Assembly: GCA_037179385.1 (NCBI GenBank)
Contig: CM074193.1
Location: 8,019,547 to 8,083,546, forward strand
Length of the DNA stretch: 64,000 bases
Direction: 5' to 3'
DNA from: Holothuria scabra
Lineage: Eukaryota; Echinodermata; Holothuroidea; Aspidochirotida; Holothuriidae
The notes under the pieces were generated by a model, which was not told the origin of the DNA, did no database searches, and worked only from the letters and a program-made list of their open reading frames with translations. The position numbers and the translations under genes are program-made. Of this stretch, positions 12,401 through 24,400 are shown one piece after another. How positions within the stretch are numbered: position 1 is the stretch's first letter; each line of letters starts with the position of its first letter.

Positions 12401-15400
12401 GGAGGACAATTACATAAGGAGGTCAAACAATTGAAACACAACTGGATCACAAAATGTAAACATAGTTTGGAATGTTAAGATACGTTGTTCTTTCTCTGCT
12501 ACAATTCTGATTAATTGCCAATTTTAGGAAGTTGAAAACACTTCTTGTGTACATGCAGCTCTCTATACTCAGCAAAGACTGAAAAATAATGAAAAATTTC
12601 TGGGGATAGTACAGTGCATCTAGACACTGGCAGGGCTGCCAACATTGAGGTCTTGAAATCAGGAAGATTTACCTCATAAATCCAGAAGATTTCAGAGATT
12701 TGTGTGTATTTTGATGGGGCAAATTCTGTTCTCAGTCAGGAAGATTTTATATTTTGCATGTTTGGAGGTGAATTTTCAGGAAGTCTTTTGCAGAATCAGG
12801 AAGACTTGGCAGCTCTGAGACAGGATTTCTAGTAACTACGTAACATAGCATGATGAACATACCATTCTGTAGTGTAGTCACTTCAACTTTGTCATATTTA
12901 CTCATGCTGCCTCAACCAACATGATCATACAACTATCAACAAAGCAGAATGTATGAGCTTTCTTCACATTTATTCCTGCCAACTCAAGCATGCTACTAGA
13001 CAATGTTTTTAGTTATCAGGGTTTAAAAAACTTTTTTTATTTTCTGAATATTTTCTGACCAAGATCACTCAGCAGATTCTTTGAAATATTTCAGAATGAT
13101 TTGCTTAAAATACTATCTTTCCAATACCAATTTTCAGGAAAAATAACAAAACGTCATGACTTTCCATGAATTATTGACCTACTTTCGATAATCTATTTTC
13201 AATGGCTATCCACTCCCTATACTTATAGCACCTTCAGAAACTGGATGGATTTAATTCCTCACTAATAGACTGCACCATCTGTAGATAAAAGAATTAACAG
13301 TTGATCAGTTTCAAATGTCACTTACAAGGTTGGGAGAAGACTAGCCCTGTAGAGCTTCAACTCAGAGTTCCCACTGGATGAAGCCAGCACAAACCAAAAT
13401 ATTTTATAAGTTTCAAAGTCCAGTGTCAAACCAGCAACCTCCTCATCAGAAAAATCATTTAACTGAAACAAAATCTCTACTTCGTCTCCATTAAGTCTGG
13501 AACCTTCAACCCTCAACTGCTCTGACCAATAAATGTATCCATTGACAGAATCAATAGCTATATCACGAGCAGGAGCAAACTCTTGAATGGTCTCTCTGGA
13601 TGATATGCTTGATGTTGTAAGATCTACATCTGCTCGATAAATCTGTAACAACAAACAAAACATTTAAATCAATCATTAAAGGTATTCAAAAATGGCCTCT
13701 TGTACCAATCTTCTCTACAGGACTCTCAGAACAAAAATCTTTACCAACGTTACTTTCCATGATGCGTTTTCTCTGAAGGGCACTGAGTTTGCACTTTCTG
13801 CTTGCCTTAACAAATATCAAGCATATGCTATCAGTTAGATGATCCTATTTAATTAGCCCACAGTTTACTTGGCAATGAGTAAGCATCTTATGCTGCATCA
13901 GTTTGCCAAAGAAGAGCCCTTTTCTTGGTGAGAAAAATATCTGATAAGAGATGAGCTGGTGTGACGAGGCAGACTAAATCAAGGACCGTCCCTCGACGGC
14001 TTTTACAAGGGAAATTCGTATCGGGCATAGCACAGCATGCTGTCCTTATCTTTTAGTTATATATTTTATTACTGAAATATTTACAGTAATGCTGTTACTC
14101 ATAAATAAGAAAAAACAAACTTCTCACATTTTTTGCCACATTAATTCGTACCTTTATCACATCAGACAATTGCACAACTGCAGTACAAGGAATGTAGAAG
14201 GGGGCTGAAGATACTAAAAGTGACAAAAATTTTAAAACAATGGGCACAATTATAAATATGTAATTAAAATTTGCTAACAAAATATTAAACCTGGGTTACA
14301 TCATTGCCGCGGTCCATGAACTGAGGTGACAAATCATCAGATAAAAATATGGCAGTGCGAACAGTGTTGTAAACTACCACAGTCCATCATGTCTTCAGCC
14401 ACTCTCCCAAATGAACATGTTTAGTCATGATGGATGTGGTCTGAGCATCTGCAAGTCTACTTTATGCAGATTGTCTATGATGGAGAAGTTGTGTCAGGTA
14501 GCAGGTAGTCATGGCAATGTGAACCAGCTTTTTGCAATCCCAAATATGACTGTGTAATACTTGCCTCACTGGTGTCTGAGTCTGACCAGTAAATCTTTTC
14601 ACCAAGCCAGTCTGTAGCTAATGCACGAGGAGATGGAGATGGAGATGGATGCAGTCCTGTAAGGGGTGTGGGTGTTACACTGCCATCTAAGCTGGCGACA
14701 TAAATGCCACGGTCATTCATCTGAATCCAGAAAGCACTATCCTGATTCCATGAGAGATCTGATCAATGGGCAATAGAAATAAGAAAATTCAAACCAATGA
14801 AGGCTCTGAATGAAAAGGTGAAGTCCAGTCTTCATTAGGCAAACAAGTGAAGATGGGCCAAATACTTCCAAGGGTGAAATGTTTAAGGGATGTAGTGTGT
14901 AAAAAGTTCTGGTAACTTGCAACTTTTTTGTGGGAGGAAAAAAACCAGGGGGCGAAGGGCCCATACACTCCTTGTCACTCTGGCATTGGACCTTCGAAGA
15001 GTTAAATGATTAGGGCCTGGACTTCAGGGCATCTTATGGGGCTTTGGCCCTCCTTCGCCCTTTAACCTGTTATGTTATATGGTGAACAAGAATGCTGCTT
15101 ATGGATATCAAGTGTTCATGACAAAAGTCTTATTCATGCAAAAGCACTTCACTACAACCTGACAATTTGCTCACCTAAAACTGGATATCCCAAAGAGAAC
15201 AAAGCTTCTGTTGAACTTCCATCCAGAGAACTTTTGACTATATCGGTGGAATTTGCCATGAGGATGTATGCTGGAGGATTTGCTATGGTGCACAAAAGGA
15301 AACACAGGAATCATAATGTTAAATTCCACGAACCATGGTTAAAGGTATGCTCACGACATTTTATGGGTATATTAAACTGAAAGCACACCTTTCGTTGATG

Positions 15401-18400
15401 ATATACATTACAATGATTACAGTATTACCTGGTGCAATTTTTTCCTGTCACAGACAATAGGACGGGTGAAAACTTTGTTGACTTTTTTCACTCTCTAAGA
15501 TATAAGGAACCTGTCTATGAATGCTTAAAACCCTTTGTAAAAAATGACACCATTGTTTCACCAATGAATGTCAATGAAAGCAACTATCCTGGATTTTGTT
15601 GTCATTTGACAAAAGCTTGGCAATTTGTAACCCTTCCAAACTGAAATTTATGACATATCCTATCATTTCCTTGTCTGCATGGAAATTTCTTGTTAAAATT
15701 TAAGTGAATTATTGTGAGGGAAATACTTAACCATTAAGAAAGTGGATATAATGGTACTTTTTATCATTACTAGGAAGTACCCTTAGCTGTAATATACTAG
15801 ATTTTTGAAAGAAAACTAGATTTGTATGAAAGAATACCACAAAAATTTGTGTACTGAATGTATACCAGTGGAATTTCACAACAAATGTAACTACAAGTTT
15901 TCAGAACAAACCATCATATTTTCTGTTCGGCCTATATCAGCTTTTTCAGATTTTGTAGCCAGTCATTCCAATACTCTATTACTTAGTGAAAAATACCATG
16001 AGACAAGGTGATGATACCCACTATACAGCAGTTATGTATGTGGAGTGTGATTTTGTGACATCTTGAATGATTTTTCAAAGTTAATCAAAAAACCATTTCT
16101 TCTTGGATCCTGCACAGGAAAGGTAACTTACTCTGGGTAAATGTACTTCCAGTGAAGGCTTCTGACCAAGGTCCATTGCCAGCTGGTGATGTCGCCCTCA
16201 CTCTGAAGGAGTATTCTGTCTCTGCTGTCAAATTTATAGCCATGTATGAAGTCATGCCCTCATCAGCTTCTATGGTCGATGAATTTTGAGAACCATTCTC
16301 TTGCACTTCTATCTGGTAACCCCAGTTTTGCCAGGCTCCGTTACCTGTCAAAAATAGAATATTTAAACCAGAAATGACATCAAGTACTTAAAGGAATAAG
16401 CATTCCTCCAAGTGAGCCAGTCCTGTAATTTGTTGCCACATGGAATTGTGGGACATAGCATGGCTGACACAAGATCAGAACAGTGTGGTGTAGAAAGTTT
16501 GAGTATGGCTGGTGGTGATTTAGATTGTTTAAAAAATTGCTGTCACATGGCAAAGGTTTTCTTTAACTACTTTCATTCCTTCTAGGTCAAAATCTAAACA
16601 AATATTATAAAGAAATTTTGTAGTGCCATGATGGGCAAACTTGTCAGCTTTCAAGTGATGAAAGTCTTGAAACAGCTGTAACCTTTTACAAGGATATAGG
16701 GACCTCAAAATTGAGGTAATTTAGTGTGTAAGTCAGTGGGGAGATTATATGGGATGTAAGGCCTTAAAACTGGAGCAAGTAGTACCAAGTGAAGTTCTTG
16801 CTTCAAATCAAGTAAAACAACAGAAGCGTTAAATGCTTAGTAAGAATGACAAGATAATACCTAACATTTTTCCCACTGAATTAGTTTATATTGATTTGCC
16901 AATTCATGGAAAGCTTTTTCATTTTTAAATCATGTGACATTTTGCTAATGATTTGTAACTAGTTAATTATTCTAAAACATCATGACAAATATTTGTTTCA
17001 GGACAAAAGGGAAAAGTTTCAACATTTAATAGAAAAGTCAAAACAATTTTGGGACAACTGTTACTGATTTTCTTTCTTAAAGAGTAAAGTTGCTTTCCAA
17101 AATGTAATTAAAAAAATATTACATTAAATTCTTAAAACATGAATAACCAAAATTACAAAAAAAAAAAAAAAATTGGGGGCAATTCTTTAGCTCAAACAGG
17201 CTTTACAACATACCTTTGCTTCCTAGTGGCTTCAGTGAATTCCACGTCAATTGAGCAGACTCAACATTAAATAATGCTTGAAGTCCACGAGGTGCAAGTG
17301 CAGGTACAGGAACAGGTTGGCTATTGGGATGGTAGACGTCTAAACCACCGAATCCACGAGTGGTAAGAAACTGAGAATAATCAAAGATACCTTGGCTATT
17401 TTCTGCTGTTAGTCTTGCCGCTGCTCCCATTCCTCGCAACCAAGAAAAAAAGTCATCATAGAATACCATGCTAGTCATGCTTTGGTGTCGTTGCTCTTCA
17501 GGGCGTTCCTCTGCCACTGCAGAACCGTCAAGTTGCGCCCGTCCAATGGAATCATCCGATACATCGTTAAAGAATAGTTCATATGCTGTTGGGTCTTCTG
17601 TAAATGCTCCTCCTTCAGAAAGTGAGATTACCCTCTCACCCTCACTTTCAGCATCATTACTGATACTAGCTAGATCCAACCGATAGATGCCGTCAGCTTC
17701 TGACCAAAATAAGTATCTATACAACAAGAATGAGATTTACTTCCTCAGGGCTTTTCTTATGGTTGCTTTAAAGGAATAAATCTTTAAAAAATTTATTTAA
17801 CTGACAGTATGCTTGACTGAATTACTACAATGTCAATTATGTATACCATACTTGCATGAAAGGATATTTTATAGATGGATGATGCATTATACATAAGTTT
17901 AACAGGAGTGAACCAGACATGGATCATTTGTGGTCCAAGACTTGATAATGTATTCAATGGGCCCCAAATTTTCATTAACCTAGCTGACAAGGCCTAATGA
18001 TGTTCTGAATGACAGTAGTTTAGAGTAAACCCTCTAGTAAAGTGTCCCTAAGTACCAAGCAGTTAAGGGCCCCGCATTATACTAAATATGAAATATGTAT
18101 ACACAGTAAACACACTATAAACTGTTTGTTTCTTTATAAATGATAAGGAGGCAAGCCCTCAGTCATCAAGTTTCCAGACTATCCCATTTACCTTGTTTAA
18201 TCATGTAAGAAACACTGGATTGACAACTGTATTTGCTAAAAATTAATCTGGCTGCTCTCCTCTGGACCTTTTTAACAACATCCCTATCGGATTAAGTATA
18301 AGGGTCCCAGACAATTCTACAGTAAACTAGAATGGGCCAGACGAGAGCAAAATAGGTGGTTTCTTTGGTTGAGTTGTCGCAATAAGCTTAATTTCTTCTC

Positions 18401-21400
18401 AATAGGCCCAAAGTTCGATTTGCTTTAGCTGCTACTTTATTAATGGGGCTTTTTCAGCTCATATGAACAGATTTCTACACCTAAAAAAGGATAGTGATGT
18501 ACTTGTTCCAAAGTGTGGTTCCGCATCACATAAGAATGCCTAAAAATTTGACATATTGTCAGTCACCAAATTTTTCCAAACTACTCAATTTTTTCAGACA
18601 TTAATGACAATAGGTCATATCCCATATGCAGATGATTCTTTTATGAGTGAGAAACTAATGATTCAATTAAGTTTTCAAAAATTTGTAACCGGACACTTTT
18701 TCAAATTATACAAACAAGTGCTGCAAGACAGGGTAAAAAAATGTTTAAATTTAAATTTTTTCTTAACTATTGGGTGTGAAACTTGACTTATCATGTTAAT
18801 TCTAGATATGGTCCTGTTGTCATGTAGTATGGTGCACTCTCCATAATCTTTGGCAGATGCCATCTTGTTGTTTACAAGCAACTCTCCCTTCCTTTTGTTC
18901 TAGATTCCCAGGGCCCTTCCTGTTTCCCGTCACGTGTTACCAGTGGACGTGACATATCACATCCCCTTAGTTCCATGTGTACACTGTAACCCATATTTTC
19001 AAGGCGTGGCCAATTTTACCCTTTGCAGCTCCCTCATTGGTCATCTATATAATTACACTCATTTACATTGGTGCGTCACAACTTTTGACCAATCAGGAGA
19101 CTGCAGGTGTTTGGATCTTGGAGAGGGTTCCCATGACAGAGCCGGCGAGCTGAACACTCAGGCCAAAGAAACCGAGAAATAAACATGTAGTACTAGTCAT
19201 ATATATTTCAGTAATCATTTGTTGCCGTCAGAATAATTGAAACTTGATCTTTTTTTTGGAAATCAACAATAAATCATAAAAAATTGATTGGAACTCTGAA
19301 CGAGTTTTTTTCCGTCTCTGGCTGCTCAAGATCTCCGTACCTCGTGAACTATCTTACACTGTCTTAATATCTTCATCTGACTCATGAAAATATCAATATA
19401 AACAAAATGTGCACTTTTAATGACCAAACGGATCCACTTTCAAACACACTCTTTAAATGGATTCACCTTCAAATCAAATATATTCATCAAACATATCCAC
19501 TTTCAAAGATAACCATTAAATGAATAAACCTTCTGATCAAATATATTTATCAAAAAGATCCATTTTCAAACATACCCATTGAATGGATCCACCTTCAGCT
19601 CTATTGGTGCTTCATTAAATGGACCCACAGCTAACATCTTGTTTCCTCCATTCAAATCACACTTCATGATGTTCATTCCATCAATAAAATAAATCTCATC
19701 ATACAGCCAATCAACATCAAGTTTGGTTAAGGACATCCCAGTTGAAATTTCCTCAGATTTAAGTGTTGATGCAATTGTAAAGTTCGATATATCTTTACGA
19801 TGGATTGTTGTGTTATCCTCGATGAAAAAGAGCAAACTCTTTTCATAGTGGACAGCCACATCTGGTGGAGGAAAATGGTCAGTGATTAGAAAATACCAAC
19901 ATATTTTTTGATAGGATATTAAACAAAATGTAAGGTCTTTGTTAAATTATTTTCACACAATGGCCTCTGATGTTGTTAAACAATAATTAATTCAACTATC
20001 ATATTTGCAACAGTGATTTTGACATGAATGCATTTACTACAGAAAGCAATAACAATAGACAATATGCAGCATAGTAAAAGTAACTTACGGATGAACCAGA
20101 ATGCAACCAGATTGCAAACCTGCATTGAGGTTTTGATAATGCACAAATGTTCCACTTCAAATAATCCCATCATCAGATGACCTTTGACCTCCTCCGGAAA
20201 AAAAAAGGAACCATCTTCTGACAATGACCCCCCACATACCAAATATGAAATCTATCCAAGTGTCTTATCTTGAGATATCATGCTAACAAGATTTTCAGAC
20301 TTTGACCCCTGGTGACCCCAGATGACCTCTGACCTCCGTCAAAAACAATGAGGACCATCTTCTGACCACAACACATCCACAAACCAAATATGAAATCTAT
20401 CTAAGTTTCCTTGCTTGAGATATCATGCTAACAAAGTTTTCAGCCTTTGACCCCTGGGACCCCAGATGACCTTTGACCTCCATCAAAAACAATAAGGACC
20501 ATCTTCTGAACATAAAGCATCCACATACCAAATATGAAATCCATCCAAGTTTCCTATCTTGAGATATCATGCTAACAAGATTTTCAGCCTTTGACCCCCA
20601 GTGACCCCAGATGACCTTTGACCTCCGTCATAAACAATAGGGACCATCTTCTGACCATAACGCATCCACATACTAAATATAAAATCCATCCAAGTTTCCT
20701 ATCCTGAGATATTGTGCTAACAAGATTTTCAGCCTTTGAACCCCGGTGACCCCAGATGACCTTTGACCTTCGTCAAAAACTAAAGGGACCTTTTTTTGAC
20801 CATAACGCATCCACATTCCAAATATGAAATCTAAGTTTCCTTGCTTGAGATATCATGCTAACAAAGTTTTCAGCCTTTGACCCCCAGGACCCCAGATGAC
20901 CTTTGACCTCCATCAAAAACAATAAGGACCATCTTCTGAACATAAAGCATCCACATACCAAATATGAAATCCATCCAAGTGTCCTATCTTGAGATATCAT
21001 GCTAACAAGATTTTCAGCCTTTGACCCTCCGTGACCCCAGATGACCTTTGACCTCCGTCATAAACAATAGGGACCATCTTCTGAACATAACGCATTCACA
21101 TACGATATATGAAATCCATCCAAGTTACCTATCTTGAGATATCGTGCTTACAAGATTTTCAGCCTTTGACCCTCGTCGACCACAGATGACCTTTGACCAC
21201 CGTCAAAAACTATAGGGACCTTCTTCTGAACATAATGCATCCACATACCAAATATGAAATCTATCAAAGTTAACTATCTTGAGATGTCTTGCTAACAAGA
21301 TTTTCAGCCTTTGACCCTCAGTGACCCCAGATGACCTTTGACCTCCGTCAAAAACTATAGGGATCTTTTTTTGGAGATAACGCATCCACATACCAAATAT

Positions 21401-24400
21401 GAAATCCATCCAAGTTTCCTACCTTGAGATATCGTGCTTACAAGATTTTCAGCCTTTGACCCCCGGTGACCCCAGATGACCTTTGACCTCCGTCAAAAAC
21501 TATAGGGACCTTTTTTTGACCATAACGCATCCACATACCAAATATGAAATCCATCCAAGTTTCCTACCTTGAGATATCGTGCTAACAAGATTTTCAGCCT
21601 TTGACCCCCTGGTGACCCCAGATGACCTTTGACCTCCGTCAAAAACGATAGGGACATTCCCCTGACCATAACACATCCACATAACAAATATGAAATCTAT
21701 CCAAGTTTCCTATCTTGAGATATCGTGCTTACAAGATTTTCAGCCTTTGACCCTCGGTGACCACAGATTACCTTTGACCTCCGTCAAAAACTATAGGGAC
21801 CTTTTTCTGGAGATAACGCATCCACATACCAAATATGAAATCCATCCAAGTTTCCTATCTTGAGATATCGTGCTTACAAGATTTTCAGCCTTTGACCCCC
21901 GGTGACCCCAGATGACCTTTGACCTCTGTCAAAAACTATAGGGACCTTCTTCTGAACATAATGCATCCACATACCAGATATGAAATCTATCAAAGTTAAC
22001 TATCTTGAGATGTCTTGCTAACAAGATTTTCAGCCTTTGACCCTCAGTGACCCCAGATGACCTTTGACCTCCGTCAAAAACTATAGGGACCTTTTTTTGG
22101 AGATAACGCATCCACATACCAAATATGAAATCCATCCAAGTTTCCTATCTTGAGATATCGTCCTTACAAGATTTTCAGCCTTTGACCCCCGGTGACCCCA
22201 GATGACCTTTGACCTCTGTCAAAAACGATAGAGACATTCTCCTGACCATAACACATCACCATACCAAATATGAAATCTATCCAAGTTTCCTATCTTGAGA
22301 TATCATGCTAACAATATTTTCAGCCTTTGACCCCCTGGTGACCGCAGATGACCTTTGACCTGCATCAAAAACAATAGGGACCATTTTCTGACCATAACGC
22401 ATTCACATACCAAATAGGAAATCTATCCAAGTTTCCTAACTTGAGATATCGTGCTAACAAAGTTTTCAGAAATTGACCCCTGGAGACCCCAGATGACCTT
22501 TGACCTCTGCCAAAAACAATAGGGTTCTTCCTCTCAATATGGAGCATCCATGTACCAAGTTTGAAAAGTGTCAGACATTAATATCCCGAGATATTGTGCT
22601 AACAAGCAAAGCGTCACAAACACACACACACGCATACACACACACATACACACACACATACACACGCCATCATGATTGCATAGGTTTCTCTTATCATCGA
22701 AACCAAAAATTCATTAAGGTTTTGATGGTGTAAATTTGTTCTTTTCCAAATAATGCCATGATATCCTGTACCTTCTCCGTCAAATTTTAAACCAGCATGA
22801 ATGTTCAAAGAATAATTTTATGTTACTCCCGATAAAAGCTATGGGGACAATCCTCTCACCGCTACATATCACCAAACCTACAAGGAAATCTCTCCAAGAT
22901 TTCCATCTTGAGAAATTTTGTCAACGAGGTTTCTAGACTGTGACGACTGGTGACCCGAGATGAACTTTCACCTCCACCAAAAATTAGAGCAGCAATTGCG
23001 GCAGTCACTCAACCCTTCTGATGTAATGGCCAGTTCAGTTTTTAATTAATTTTGAACACAATCACAGGCTACAACCTTATAGGTACCTATTAACTCATGT
23101 TGGCAATTCAACCAGCATGAAAAATTTTGTACCTGGTAGTTGAACAGTGTTGCAGTTTATTAGGTAACACTGCTTTTTATAGTTTTAACCCTTTACGGTT
23201 GTTTGGGTCCTTTTGGACCCATACGGAGAGCTTGGCTGTCACCCATCTTTACTGTTTCACGCGGAGCTTGAAAGTGAGAGTAGCTACCCGAAAATTTGGC
23301 CACAACAACAAGAGGGACAATAGTCTAAGGTCACGGGGTCAGTGGCCTACGGAAGCTGATGCGGGGCGTGCTACGTCCGCTTTTCCGTCCACTCCCGAGG
23401 CGCGCAAATATGCCCCGATCAGAGCACAACGGTAAAGGGTTAATCTAAAATATCTGCACCACTCGGCTGTGCACACACGCAGAGACAGCGGCATCAGCTT
23501 CGCAGTAAACAGACTCCACAGGCTTATTTTAACCCTTTACTGTTGTTTGGGTCCTTTTGAACCCATACGGAGAGCTCAGCTGTCACCCATCTTTACTGTT
23601 TCATGCAGAGCTCGAAACTGCAAGTAGCTACCCGAAAACTCGGCCACAATAACCAGAGGGACAATAGTTTAAGGTCACAGGGTCAGTGGCCTACGGAAGC
23701 TGATGGGGGGCGTGCTACGTCCGCTTTTCCGCCCACTCCCGAGGCGCGCAACTATGCCCCAATCGGAGCACAGGTAAAGGGTTAAAATCGGAGAACGGTA
23801 AAGGGTTAAAAGCACCCCAGACTGATTTTGAAGCAACAGCTAAATCTAACAATTATCTTCTTATTTCTCTTAATTGTTCAGGACTTAATGATGCATATTC
23901 ATTGTAAACCAAGTAGTAATGCCTAGTAAATTTGATTTCACAGTTGAGAAGAAAAATATTGTGACATGATCCTGAAGAGCCAATCATTAAATAGGATGTT
24001 CTTCTATACTAATTCAAGTTGGAGTTACTGAACTTCTCCTTTAAACAGAAACTGTTCCAACAATTGCTTCCTGAATTGACACTGGAAGCTCAAATCTTCC
24101 AATTTCAAGGAACAAAATAGCGTTAGTGAATTGATAAGCAAAAAGTCACTTAACAATTCTTCAATGAGTAAATTAGTAATAGCAAGTACTGCAACTTTTG
24201 CTAATCCAAATTAAAATTAAGCAACTGCAACTCACAATTTTTGGGTAGCAAATTGCTATGCGAACCCCCCTATTTTGTCCCTTGCATATGCCTAGGCTAT
24301 ATAAATCTGAAAGTTTTGATTAAGTCAGAGTGGAAAGAATAAAATAAAAATAAAATAAAAATACATGAAGCAGTTGTTGAGGCATGTATAAAAAATGCAA

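Noticed and set aside
20178..22510. CRISPR-like array
   Set aside because: Units are contiguous with no unique spacers, and the host is an animal genome.
20773..22547. Series of 60-75-codon minus-strand ORFs with a shared GGQRSSGV motif
   Set aside because: Each is one copy of the 145-bp array unit read on the other strand.
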